Shown here in pieces: positions 11,834 through 23,449 of a stretch of 64,000 bases of DNA. Where the stretch lies: contig NC_081406.1 in NCBI RefSeq assembly GCF_030272615.1, forward strand, positions 237,997,922-238,061,921, written 5' to 3'. Each line of letters opens with the position of its first letter. The stretch's first letter is position 1. A program made the position numbers and the translations under genes. Origin of the DNA: Cryptomeria japonica. Its lineage: Eukaryota > Streptophyta > Pinopsida > Cupressales > Cupressaceae. The notes under the pieces were generated by a model. That model saw only the letters and a program-made list of their open reading frames with translations, searched no databases and was not told the origin of the DNA.

Positions 11834-13956
11834 ATTTCTCTAAAATATTTCATGATTCCTAGCAACTTTTTCAGGACATCTAGAAGCAAAGTGACCAATC
11901 TTATTGCATGAAAAACATTTAAAAGGTACTTTTCCTTTATACTTACTGTAGCGTCCTAAAATTGCGACACTTGCAATTTCGACTGCATTTCGGTCTTCAC
12001 GATGGCGACGCAACACGCAACCTGAATGGAGACCTCGAAACCTGATTATGACACTGAAAACTGCATTTTTCAAGTACCCTAGCCTAAACCTCCTTGCACC
12101 CTGCTGTCCCGGGAGGTGGGACCAGAGCGCCCAGCGCCCTGGTCCCTGGGTCCTATTTTGGGCCCGGTCTCTTTTGGACTTCGGGTCTTTATGTTTGCAA
12201 ATTGGAAAATTATCTTTCCTGGTCGGCCTAAGGTCGGGAAAATCAGTCTATCAGCCCTAATTGACAAGTATATAAACTACATTTTCCTCTTTCATTGGGG
12301 AGGATGATGGAAAAGGCATGGAAACTATACTCAAGCATTCAAGCATTCAAGCATTCCTTCAAGCAATTGATCATTTCAAGTCTCCATTCAAGGCTAAGTG
12401 TTGCATTCAAGACAAGGATTCAACCATTGAAGAGGAGATCACATACTACATGCTACATACAACATACTACTACAACAAACAACAACATCTAAACCTTCGC
12501 ACATAAGGATACAAACATCCTTAGAACAAGGTATTAGTACTTGTTTTACAGTCATTTACATTTACAGCACTTGCTCATTTCTTGGTTAATTCCAAAACTG
12601 GGGTTTGACCTAAAGGCAAACCCCTAATCCCTAACCCCCCAATCGTCTTCGCTTTTCTGTGTGTAGGTTGCAGGTACGCGGCTAAAATTGAAGATCTGGA
12701 ATCCTTGTGCAGAGACGAACAGATCCCCTTCGTTTCGCGGATTTTTCGGAGGACCGTGGCGCCGGGCGCCATCGTCCCGACAACTTTCGTTCAAATTTAC
12801 AGGACAGCGCCGTATCGACATTTTACTGCTAATTCCAGGTCCACAGCTTCATCCTATATCCTTATCTCAGTTTATAAGCGAATCTTTGTCATTTTCTATG
12901 CATTCCTAGCTTAATTCTTCTATGCACATTCTTTACAAAAGAGGGTAGCCTTGCTGTCTTAACCCTTGAAACACATTTAGCATCCAATCTTGCATTGCGT
13001 GGGATTGGATCTTGTGGGTTTCAACCCCTCTTTTGAATGTAAAGTCTCTCCCCTAAGTGAAAACCATCAACCCTAGTGAACCTCCCTTCTCTCTCCTTGG
13101 AGTTGGAAGAGGGGAGTGCAACTAGGGTTCGATCGCGATTTTCCGCTTTACACTTACTTCTAGCCGGTCCTTTAGGGATTCTTCTAGAAATTGGGGCTTC
13201 CAACTCTTCAAGTTCTTTGTCTTCTCTCTCAATGTCTTCCAAATCTTTAGCATATAACTCCTTCCAATCTATCTTCTACTTATAGGAGGCTGATGCTTTA
13301 AATGCAGTTTATATCTTAGTAGCACTGTGATCTCCAAGTTCCTCAAGCTCAAAAGAAGTCAATTTCCCAAGTAATGTATCTCTGGTAACAAGGGTACTTG
13401 ACATTGTCCAAAGTTCATTGATTGCAGTAGCCTTCATCTTGTAAGCTAGAGGTAGAACTCTTAGAATCTTTGACACAACCTCATCCTCACTAACTGATCT
13501 GCCACAACATTTTATTCCCATGACAATCTCATTCACTCTATCCATGAAAGAACTTATCTTCTCATCTTCTTCCATCTTCAAAGTTTCATATCACACAAAT
13601 ACCTTCAGGTTTTGCAATCTTTACTGCTTGGTCGCCTTCATAAAGAGTTTCAAGCTTTAGCCAGATTGCATTCTCCAACTCTATGACATTTAATAGCTTC
13701 TCATCAGATAGGGCACTTAGCAATGCTTCTTTTGCTCTGACATCATTTTCAGCTTTCTTCTATTCATCAACAGGTGTCGGTGTTCCAGAATTAGGATCAT
13801 GAGGTATATACCCTTTCTCCACTATCTCCCAAACTTTAGCTCCAAGACATCTCAAATGAATCTTCATTCGCTCCTTCCATATTTTGTAATTTGTGCATCA
13901 AATCTAGGAATCTCCTTCTGGTAGGGATTAAGTGTAGAACTTGATGTTGATGCCAT
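11834..13956 (-). pseudogene. Copia A gag, split by a solo LTR
   Basis: The likely start codon is at 13954-13956 (MASTSSSTLN), about 40 bases after the primer-binding site. The capsid-like part follows, with HLRCLGAKVWEIVEKGY, an ENAIWLKLETLYEGD block, and FMDRVNEIVMGIKCCGRSVSEDEVVSKILRVLP (13309-13581). The Glu-rich linker EDKELEELEAPISRRIPKGP (near 13200) precedes the solo LTR at 11947-13152. After the LTR the frame resumes with SKYKGKVPFKCFSCNKIGHFASRC, a single CX2CX4HX4C zinc knuckle (11866-11930). Stops and one shift are present in the capsid part. Element C has the same gag at 57230-57805. Confidence 0.9.
11947..13152 (+). mobile_element. Solo LTR, family S, copy 1 (1206 bp)
   Basis: It starts TGTAGCGTCC and ends CCGCTTTACA, the TG...CA ends of an LTR. 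The five bases cttac flank it on both sides (11942-11946 and 13153-13157). Removing it restores the Copia A gag sequence as seen in element C (ccttcatactt...ctttagg). It is homologous over its whole length to 15432-16669 and to the inverted 39959-41131. No internal domain is attached, so it is an LTR left by LTR-LTR recombination. Short frames inside are not genes. Confidence 0.95.
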
Positions 13957-13996
13957 CGGATCTCCTCAAGCGGTTAAGCTTATGCAGAGAGCACCA

Positions 13997-14009
13997 GGCT
14001 CTGATACCA
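13997..14009 (-). other. Primer-binding site of element A
   Basis: The minus strand reads TGGTATCAGAGCC, complementary to the 3' end of initiator methionine tRNA, as is usual in plant Copia elements. It lies two bases inside the 5' LTR. Confidence 0.88.
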
Positions 14010-14011
14010 AT

Positions 14012-15235
14012 TGTTAGACAGTTCTGATACAAAGAGAAAACTGAGAGGGGGGTGAATCAGTTTTCTACCAATAATTGCAGTTAATGCAGATTATAACCTT
14101 TATACTGGAGCACAAAGAAACCAACACAATGAAAGATAAATCATGAAATCACAGTACACGCAACACCAATATTTTTGACATGGAAAACCCGGTAAAGGGA
14201 AAAACCATGGTGGGAAACCCTACCCAAAATCAAATAATACATTTGCAACATTATGTGAAATAATTACAATGGGGATTGCACTTGCAATGAGGTCAACCGC
14301 CTAGAGCTCACTGCTCATCACAAAAGGGAAGTCTCACTGACTTACATAAACATCATACTACAATTCAGAAAGAATGAACTGTGAAAGTAGCATGTCCTAA
14401 TGCTTGATAAAGTTATGGTTAAGCACAGAGGTCTGCCCTGCAACACAAAATCCTTTCACGATCTTCCCCTGAATGATATATCATTGTTCACACATAAACC
14501 TTTCTCTGATAATGCAAACATAACCATCGATCCCATACCATATCCGAATTACATGAATAAGTCACCTATAAATACAGATCATCGACCTTATTGATAAGGT
14601 CGGCTAAACCCTAAACCCATAAACCCGTAATTATAAAAAAATTACATTACATGATATCACCGGACCAATATTATGATTTGCATTACATAGCATGGACCTA
14701 ATTTGAATACCCAAACAATTACATCCACCAGAAATCATGCTAAGATCAATTTCCAACACGTTTCGCCAACCGGTAGAAACCCTCAGTGCAATAACACGGA
14801 ATAACTAACCGAATCCAAATAGGACCACCATATCATCACGCCAACCAATGTGAAGCCACCAAACAATTAGAAAATGATAAAGAAGCACCTTCAGCACGTT
14901 AGAAACCATTTCCATAAGACGGAACAAAATCATCTAACCAAATCATCAAATATCGCTAATCGGTACTAGGAAATACCAACCGGGAACATAAGCGATAGCT
15001 TCCAAAGCACCAAATCATGAACCAACAAAATATGACAAGCATATAGCCATCTTGACTAACCATCCAAAACCGAATCCAAGGATTTGGTCATACTGGATCA
15101 GAATCACAACCAAAACCAAGACAAACACCAAGTCTAACCAAGATAGGTCCAACCGAGGTAGCAGAACCATATCCAACCAGGATACAGTGTTGACATCAAT
15201 GACAACACTTACCCAAATCCAACATATTGCCAACA
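14012..15235 (-). repeat. 5' LTR of element A (1224 bp)
   Basis: On the plus strand it runs TGTTAGACAG ... GCCAACA. The right 683 bp match the 3' LTR at 1-679. Near 14181-14215 it carries a gtttttccct...accgggttttcca block (seen here as its complement) that recurs in the LTRs of elements B, C and D. Confidence 0.93.
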
Positions 15236-15431
15236 CCATACTCATTTACTTTCTTCCAAGGTGCTTCTGATACTCTTGCCTTCTAAAGTTTCTTATCAAC
15301 CTGACACATAGAAGAACTAGAGAAAACATCTTGTACTCTTCTTCGATGACTTCTATTGGCATCAAAGTCAATTATTTATAGAAATTCCACACTGGAACAT
15401 TTCTCCTAACACCCTTTGCAAATAACCTTGG

Positions 15432-16669
15432 TGTAGCGTCCTAAAATTGCGACACTTGCAATTTCGACTGCATTTGGGTCTTCACGATGGCGATGCAACA
15501 CGGAACCTGAATGGAGACCCCGAAACTTGCTCATGACACCAAAAACTGCATTTTTCCAGCACCCTGGCCTGATCCTCCTTGCACCCTGTTGTCCCGGGAG
15601 GTGGGACTAGAGCGCCCAGCGCCCTGGTCCCCCAGGACCATGGCGCCCAGCGCCCTGGTCCCTGGCCCTATTTTGGGCCCGGTCTCCTATGGGACTTCGG
15701 GCCTTTTTGTTTGCAATTTGGAAAATAACATTTCCTGGTCGGCCTAAGGTCGGGAAAATCAGTCTTTTAACCCTAATTGGCAAGTATAAAAACTACATTT
15801 CCTCTCCCATTTGAAGGGGAAGGACATATGTGTACAAGGCGTGGAAACGATATTCAAACATTCAAGCATTCAAGCATTCCTTCAAGCAATTGATCATTCT
15901 AAGTCTCCATTCAAGGCTAAGTGTTGCATTCAAGACAAGGATTCAACCATTGAAGAGGAGATCACTTACAACACATTACATGCTACAACATACAACATAC
16001 AACATACAACAACATCTATACCTTCGCATATAAGGATACAAACATCCTTACAACAAGGTATTAGTACTTGTTTTACATTACATTTATAGCATTTCTCATT
16101 TCTTGGTTAATTCCAAAACCGGGGTTTGACCTAAAGGCAAACCCCTCATCCCTAACCCCCCAATCGTCCTCTCTTTTCTGTGTGTAGGTTGCAAATACGC
16201 GGCTGTAATTGGAGATCTGGAATCCTTGTGCAGAGACGAACAGATCCCCCTTCGTTTCGCGGATTTTTCGGAGGACCGTGTGCACGCCGGGCACCATCAT
16301 CCTGTCAACTTTCGCTCAAATTTGCAGAACAGCACCGTCTCGACATTTTACTGCTAATTCCAGGTCCGCAGCTTCATATCATATCCCTATCTCAATTTAT
16401 AAGTGAATCTTTCCTACTTTACATGCATTCCTAGTTCAATCTTTCTATCTACATTCTTTACAAAAGAGGGTATCCTTGCTATCACAACCCTTGAAACTCA
16501 TATAGAATCCAATCTTGCATTGCGTGGGATTGGATCTTGTGGTTTTCAACCCCTCTTTTGAATGTAAAGTCTCTCCTAAGTGAAAACCATCAACCCTAGT
16601 GACTCTCCCTTCTCTCTCCTCGGAGTTGGGGAGGGGAGAACGACTAGGGTTTGATTTTTCCGCTTTACA
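15432..16669 (+). mobile_element. Solo LTR, family S, copy 2 (1238 bp)
   Basis: It has the same TGTAGCGTCC start and CGCTTTACA end as copy 1. The five-base flank cttgg occurs at 15427-15431 and 16670-16674. It has one more GC-rich internal repeat than copy 1: gcgcccagcgccctggtccc occurs twice near 15610-15665 but once at 12128-12147. The 196 bp between it and element A (15236-15431) show no recognisable feature. Confidence 0.95.
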
Positions 16670-16674
16670 CTTGG

Positions 16675-17221
16675 AAATAACCTCATTGAGGCAGCTGCAT
16701 TTACAAGTATGAATTCATCTAGAATTTGAGGGTGGTGTTTACCTTGAAGAGCTATTCACAAATGGCTTCACTGATCTATTCACCTAGAGGATTTGTTGTG
16801 TACCTTTCCTCATGATGAGAATGTACCTATATATCCATTCCTCAAAGACATTTGAGTTTTTTAGCCCATTGATCCCGCTAAGCAATGTGATCATGTCATT
16901 GATTTCTTCTTTAAAATCACAACGGAATAACCTAGGCTACCTAGTGGTTGTGGCTCTCGACTTTACTAGCCAATTAGTGTTGATATTCTTCTTACACCTC
17001 TCCTTATTTTTGTTGTAATATTTTTTAGTAGATTTCATGGAAATTTCAACATACTCTTCCACAGCAAGACACTTGAAGATTCTATTAAAATCTCCTCATC
17101 CAACTTGATCACAACCTTTCCATCAGCATCTTTCACTGACTTAGTCTCCTTGTCAAAATGAGTGGCACGGGCTAAAACATATTCAGGTTCCAAAGTTGCC
17201 ACTGGAAAAGAGAAAACAAGA
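16675..17221. other. Unassigned sequence
   Basis: A minus-strand frame (17035-17250; motif KDADGKVVIKLDEEI) and a plus-strand frame (16812-17018) are open. Neither has a start context, neighbour or domain that identifies it. The minus frame runs into the tandem duplication that follows. Confidence 0.35.
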
Positions 17222-17870
17222 TGAATGTTATTGTTCAAGAGCAGTTGCATACCAATAGTAGTCAGTTGTTTCTTAGCTCTCTAAATGAACTTTGACATGT
17301 CCACATGACCTTTCTCAGTATCCTTGATTTCACCAATGTTTGAGGTCACTGAAGAGGGAGAGATGATATTTTGATATTTAGACTTCATCTTATTTTCTAG
17401 TGTGGAAGCTAGCTCTTTAGACATTTAGACATTTGTGATGATCAAGGATGCTATCAAGAACACTTGGATCAATTGCGCATGTTGCATCTCAAATTTAGTT
17501 TCCCATAATTGAATGTGTGTGCAAAAAGACTAACAATACATGAATGTTATTGTTCAAGAGAAGCTGCATACCAACAATAGTCAGTTGTTTCTTAGTTCTC
17601 TGAATGAACTCTTACATGTCCACATGACCTTTCTCAGTGTCCTTGATTTCACCAATGTTTGAGGCCACTAAAGGAGGAGAGATGTTATTCTGATATTTAT
17701 GATATTTATAATTATCTTCTTCTCTGATGTAGAAGTCAAGGCTCTTCAAACATTTAGACATCTATGATGATCAAGGATGTTATCAGAAACACCTAGATCA
17801 ATTGTGCATGTTGCATTTCAGATTCAGTTTCATAAAATCGAATGTGCACATGCAAAAAGACTAGCTAGTT
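17222..17870. repeat. Tandem duplication, period about 319 bp
   Basis: Sequence from tgaatgttattgttcaagag at 17222 recurs from 17541 with scattered substitutions and small indels (17222-17535 against 17541-17870). Both copies include cacatgacctttctcagt and gacatttgtgatgatcaagg-like segments. Homology to a known element was not recognised. Confidence 0.85.
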
Positions 17871-18382
17871 CAAGCTTAGACAAAAACAAGCCACCTGCAA
17901 TTCGATTTTGAGTGTAAGGAAAAACAAAACATGTAATTAGGTTTTCAAAACCCGATTACAAATTAAAATGGGTTTGAAAACCCAACTACGAGTGTGTAGG
18001 ATGAGGCTTGCAATCAAGAGTGCCTTGCAATCGGAATTGGAAAACCCAATTGCAAGACAACCATATTGGATTACATTGATTGGGGTTTAAACTCTGATCG
18101 ACAAGTGATGTCCCTTTTTAATCGAGGTGTAAACCCCAATCAACAAGTGTGTGACTTAATGATTGGTTTGGGGGTAAAGACTTGTTGATCAGGATTTTGC
18201 ACTGATCAACAAATTTCCTCCTTGTTGATCAGGATATAAATCTCAATCATCAAGTTTCCTCCTTGTTAATCAAGTTATGAATCCTTATTAGCAAGGATGA
18301 AACAAACGAAAGATGGATTAAGACTGGTGAGCGGATCACCAATTTTAAGCACCTATCAAATGCTAAAAACAATAGTTCTGAC

Positions 18383-18457
18383 CTTGTTGGTTGGAGCCAT
18401 AGCTTTGGTCAACAGGGTTTGCCCTTGTTCATCAAAGCTATGACTCCAACCAACAAG
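18383..18457. repeat. Hairpin with 25 bp arms
   Basis: Arm 18383-18407 pairs with arm 18433-18457 with a single mismatch. The 25-base spacer is itself partly self-complementary (caacaggg against cccttgtt). Confidence 0.9.
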
Positions 18458-18482
18458 ATTTGGCATGAAAGATAGAAAAATA

Positions 18483-18517
18483 AAAAGGGATCGGGGTTTT
18501 AAAACCCCGACCCTTTT
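18483..18517. repeat. Near-perfect palindrome
   Basis: aaaagggatcggggtttt is followed at once by its near reverse complement aaaaccccgaccctttt, differing by one extra base. Confidence 0.88.
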
Positions 18518-18520
18518 CTT

Positions 18521-19200
18521 ACAAAAATTCAAAAAACAACATACCTAAAACACAAAGGGTGAAGTTGAGTTGAACCTTGAACCTTGAAAGAGACTCATAG
18601 AGGTAGAACCCTAGGCAAGAAAAAATAAATAAAACAAATGACTAAAACAAATGACTAAAACAAATGATTAAAATGTGATTAAAAATATGTGCATTAAATG
18701 CACTTAATAAAACCTAGAAGGACTCTAATTGCAATTTGGGTCTAGAAAACCGGTGTGCATTTGCATTTCGAGTTTCCAAACCCTAAAAGCAATTAACCAC
18801 ATCGCATAATGCAAAGTTAGGTTTAAAACCCAATTTAGCAAGAGGAGCAAAAAGTTGAAAATTTGGCTTTTGAACCCGACTTTACAAAAAGACAAAAACT
18901 CCCTAAACACTAAAAACATAAAAATGTAAAAAAAGAAGACATAAACACAACGAAAGACTAGGACTTAAAAACCTTGAAAATCGTGCCTAAGAGCCTTTGG
19001 CACACTAAAAGTAAAATTTTAAGGGAGGGTATCCTAATTTTGTCTAACTTATGAAATTGAGTATAACACCATTAACATAAACCTCCTAGAAGATGAGGAT
19101 GCAAAGAGTGCAATGTACATTATCTGACAATTCAATAAATGGAATACATAATTGCCGAGTGCCATTGACAAATGGTCTTAGAATACTAGCAGTTGGAAAA
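18521..19200. other. AT-rich unassigned sequence
   Basis: It holds a short triple repeat of aaaacaaatgacta (18625-18665) and a minus-strand frame without recognisable motifs. Nothing else was identified. Confidence 0.4.
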
Positions 19201-22200
19201 TCCTTTTCTAGACTATGGGGAAGAAAAAAACCAAAGACAATAGAAGGTTAGAATCTAAACTAAATGACAGACTCTTGGAGGCAATAAAGCAACTCCAATA
19301 GGACCCATCTAATCTAAAGATTAATGAAGAACTTATTAAAACGAAGGAAGCCTTGGGAAAGTTGCATAATGATAAGATCCAAGGCATTAAAACAAGAGCT
19401 CAAGTGAATTGAATCCAACATGGTGATCAAGGATACAACTACTTCTTCCAAATTCTTAAACACAAGGAGGCTAAGGATAGAATTGAATCAATATGGGAGG
19501 ATGGTACAAATATCAATGATCAAGAGGGAATCGATAAAGCTTTTTATCTTTTTTATAAGAAATTGTTCACCACAGAAGATAATTCCCTAGAAAATGTCAA
19601 GGCTAGAGACATTCTTAAGAGAACAATCCCTAAGACAGTGCAATCTAAAGACTATGAGACATTGGGAAGGGAGATCACTATGGAAGAAATTAGGAAAGTT
19701 GTCCTTTCGCTTAAAAATGATAAGGCTCCAAGGCAGGATGGCTTGCCAGTTAAGTTCTACAAAGACAATATAGAATGGATTAGTGAAGAACTTGTTCAGG
19801 TTTATAAGGAAGCAATTAGCATTGGGTCCTTCGGGTCCGGTAACAATAAAGGGGTTATCAACCTCATCCCCAAAGATGGAGATAAATCCCTCATCAAAAA
19901 CTAGAGACCCCTCATGCTCCTCAATGTGTCATATAAAATTATGACAAAAGCTTTAGCCTTAAGAGTAGCGGATATCTTTCCAAGCATTGTGAATACCACT
20001 CAGACTAGATTTGTTAAGGGCAAATATATTTTGGAAAATATCCTCATTTATTGGGAAGCAATGCATTGGACCGGGAACTATAATAAAAAAGTGGCAATAT
20101 TGTTACTTGATTTTGAAAATGCTTATGATAGGATTGAATGGAGCTTCTTAATCATGATGCTAAAAAGCTTAGGGTTCCCTGATAAATTTTGTCAAATGGT
20201 ACAAGTCCTGATGAGAGATGCTTGTGCTTGTGTTGAAGTGAATGGGTGCAGGTCAGAATCCCTCCCCCTCTCAAGGTCTATTAGGCAAGGTTGCCCCCTT
20301 GCCCTTGCTCTATTTGTGATTGCAATGGATGCTCTATTCTACTTACTCAGGGATACCTCTACTTCCCCTAGAATCAAAGGGATTACCCTACCTAGCAACG
20401 AAGACTTGATTAATATGGCATTTGTGGATGATACCACTATTCTCTTAGAAATGGAGGAGAATTATATGGACTTCCTTCTTAAGAAGTTAGATCTATTATG
20501 TTTAGCCTCTGGTAGTAAGTTATCCCTATCCAAATCTATTCTTCTTGGTTGGGAAAGTCAGCCTCCAAGGTGGTTCTGTAAATACGGTTTCTTATGGGGG
20601 TTCCCAACCACCAAGTAAGGCACCTTGGGATCATGTTTGTTGTTAACCCTAACTTGAAGGATATGTAGAGTTGGATTAAAAAGAAAATTGATAAGAAACT
20701 CAGGAAGTGGAATAAGAACTATTTATCCATTGTTGGGAGAGTTAAGGTCTATCTAAAGATCCTTTAATTTATTCATAAAATATCTACTATGCATCTACAT
20801 GGTTGTTCGAAAACTGTCAATTTAATGACATTAAAAAATTTATGGTCTGATGGAAAAGAGAATAAGAAGGTCCACTTGTAAAATGGAAATGGTGCACCAT
20901 GAATAAGGGCAAGGGTGGTTTGGGTCTAAAAGACCTTAAGCTACAAGGTATGGCACTAGCTACCAAATGGATCTTCAAGTCACTTCAGGGAGAAGAACCA
21001 TGGAAAGTGTTGATTAGAAACAACATTTCCAATGTTACTCCTAATAAATTTGGCTCATGGAAGAACCTAATTTCCCCATTTCCCCATCATTCCAACTAGA
21101 TCTAGTATGTTCAGATCCATTTGGAAAGAATGAGAGTGTGTCAAGAAACTAATTACCCATAATGGGTTGGGTTGTGGAGGCAATAAAATCTGTGGTGATA
21201 AATCTATCTAGTGGAATCTATTTCATAGGGACAAGCCTCTAGCCCTAATCCAAGGTTGTTCTGCTAAAAACTAGAATGTCAAAGGCATTAAATTCTTCAC
21301 AAATATCATCAAGGAAGGGAATTTAAAAATTTGGGCTAAGCTTAGTCATCAATTTGGGCTACCAAACATTAAGTGGAGACTATGCTTAGAGATGCCCGCT
21401 CCTCCCTCTCCCTGCCTAAATCATGCTCTGTTGCCTACTCCAGATTTATGTCTTATAAATGGCCTGATGGTACCCCTTTTCCCAATGCTAAAGCCAAGTC
21501 TATTTATAACTTCCTAACTGATAATGATGAGATATTCTCCTATCTCTTTGCCCAATGCTAAAGCCAAGTCTATTTACAACTTCCTAACTGATAATGATGA
21601 GATATTCTCCTATCTTAATAACCCGTGGCATCTAGATTGTTCCTTCCATAAGTGACAAGTTGTTTTTTATTCACTATGGAGTAGCCCCTTTGAACCTAAT
21701 AAAAAATACTTTAAATGTCTCGTTATCCTTCATAAGCTACCTCTAAGGGCATCTAATGGTGATTTCAATGATTGTCTCTAGTGCAGAAAAAATACACTCT
21801 GACATATTTTTTTGACTGCCTTTGTGTCTATGAAATATGGAACTTATTTGGCCTCTCTTTTGTTGGCAACTCTAAAAAATGTGGATCTATGTGATGTGAT
21901 TTTTGGTTATTTTCATGGTCACAAGAAAGATTACAATTTATTTTGGTTTATTCTTTCTACTGAAATTCTATGGCAAATCTAGAAATTTAGGAATGATAGT
22001 TTGTTTAGAGGTAGAGACAGAGCACATACTGAGTCTCTAAGGAGACTCATATTTCATGATGTGAACATGTAAGATTCAGTCATAATGTGGATAGCCAAAA
22101 AGAAGTTTGAGAAGTTGTTATAAGATGGGTCCATCAGAATGTTCACCCAAGAGATATCTCATGGTTTCTTGTGGACCAAGACGATCATAGAGAGGACACC

Positions 22201-22272
22201 ATTTGTGGAAGGGTAGGAAAACTTTGTTGGAGAGATCAATTGACAAAAAAAAGACAAAAAAAAAAAAAAAAA
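19200..22272 (+). pseudogene. Decayed L1-type LINE, ORF2 with reverse transcriptase
   Basis: Plus-strand frames give a non-LTR reverse transcriptase. The order is an N-terminal linker with IQHGDQGYNYFF (19410), a KNDKAPRQDGLPVKFYK block (19710), RPLMLLNVSYKIMTKALA (19905), and LLDFENAYDRIEW with a catalytic Asp (20107). Next come SIRQGCPLALALF (20275) and MAFVDDTTI (20417), the FADD-type active site. Then follow KGGLGLKDLKLQGMALA (20905), a zinc-binding-like region (about 21640-21850) and ILWQIxKFRNDSLFRGR (about 21970). No endonuclease domain was seen upstream, as in a 5'-truncated copy. Stops interrupt it, for example just before RPLML and between 20618 and 20899. An A-rich run at 22240-22272 may mark the tail. 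Confidence 0.9.
21481..21615 (+). repeat. 70 bp tandem duplication inside the LINE
   Basis: 21481-21545 recurs at 21551-21615 with one substitution. The shift of 70 is not a multiple of three, so it throws ORF2 out of frame. Confidence 0.93.
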
Positions 22273-22485
22273 GAGGACAAGCAGAAAGATGGAGAGGTGC
22301 ATGTATAAGCAGCAAAGGATGCACTAGTAGCGATGGTCACTCATCCATTTTGGATTCAAACAAGTGGGGAAAGTAACTGCATTGGATGGAGGGACCCAGT
22401 GGCTAGGTAGCATGGGTAGAGTTCTATGATCTGGATATTATTATGAAGTGGCAGTAGTTGTATATAGTCGTGCTAAATGAGATTT

Positions 22486-23295
22486 TGATGCAACCATAAC
22501 CGATAAAAACCCTTAGAAGAGTCAACCGGCTTATGCAGCAAGAGAGACACAATGCAAACAGCAAGAAAACATAACAAATTCATATAAACATATCAAATTC
22601 AAGCCATAGAACTTCCGGCAATCATCCGGTAATCATTAGATTATCATCAAAGAGCATCTGGTAGTTAACCAATTACATGCAGGCTTCAAGCCAGAAATAG
22701 CCCAACTGGGACTCTAAAGATCAACCAGATCACCACATGCAAATCTCAATCTTTATTCCAAGTTCTACTTATTCTACCCCCACAAATGATTACATAACAT
22801 CATATTTATACCCACCGGAACATATCTGGGTCGGCCTCAAAAGATTACATTCACCAATGCAGGAAAATGAAACGTGTAATTAGGTCGGCCCTAAGATTTA
22901 AGAAATCCTTCTGGAAAATAACAACCAAGTGATGTGGTTCAACAGGAAGGTCGGCCACACGCCAAAGAACATCAAACAAGACCCCAAGATGGATCCACAT
23001 GCCAAGAATCGCCCTAGTAATGAAGGAAAACCAACCGGTAAGCACAAGAACCGTCCCGGGAACCCAGAAACAGCCAACCGAAAGCAATAACTGACCGAAG
23101 AAGAACCCAAATGAGCCAGAATTCTGGAATCAACCACATGAAACCGCCAAGAAACTGCAAACAAGATCTTCCACGAAGAACAAGCAACTACCGGTACATA
23201 TCGGTAAGAATACTGAAACTGCACAAAGAACTAAACAAGAAAGGAAATATTTTTGGTTGATGTAAGATTGCTCATCGACCAAGAATGCTCCTGCA
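22486..23295 (-). repeat. 3' LTR of the Gypsy-type element
   Basis: Homologous end to end with 25444-26254. No clear polypurine run lies next to it at 23296-23320, unlike elements A and C. This suggests the interior was rejoined by a deletion. Confidence 0.9.
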
Positions 23296-23449
23296 TCAAA
23301 CAACCAAGGTAGTAAAAGATGTTCCATGAGAGGCAACTCATGAACATCTAAAAGGATTTGGAATGAAGATCACATGCTCATTTTTAATCCAAACATATTC
23401 TTTATCTGTCAATCTCTGCTCTATCTCTCCCGGTGCTTCAACCGGCTTC

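Larger units (their letters stand above)
1..15235 (-). mobile_element. Ty1/Copia LTR retrotransposon A, nested and decayed, left LTR cut by the window edge
   Basis: Read on the minus strand, the order is 5' LTR (14012-15235), primer-binding site, gag, protease, integrase, reverse transcriptase, RNase H, polypurine tract and the first-met part of the 3' LTR (1-679). Integrase before reverse transcriptase is the Copia order. Bases 1-679 match 14553-15235 at roughly nine bases in ten, so the LTRs are well diverged and the element is old. Two later insertions split it: 1674-9200 and 11947-13152. The coding parts carry in-frame stops and shifts and cannot make a full polyprotein. The five bases right of the 5' LTR are ccata; the matching target copy would lie left of the window. 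Confidence 0.93.
17880..18520. repeat. Cluster of imperfect inverted repeats
   Basis: Successive hairpin-forming segments occur. They are gtaattaggtttt/aaaacccgattac (17933-17959), cttgttgatcag/ctgatcaacaa (18181-18212), the long hairpin at 18383-18457 and the palindrome at 18483-18517. The phrases ttgttgatcagg and aaccccaatcaacaag recur in changed form. No coding frame covers it. Confidence 0.75.

Noticed and set aside
12048-13285. Several overlapping frames on both strands inside solo LTR copy 1 (and similar ones in copy 2)
   Set aside because: They lie inside LTR sequence bounded by target duplications, are not shared in frame between copies, and match no family.
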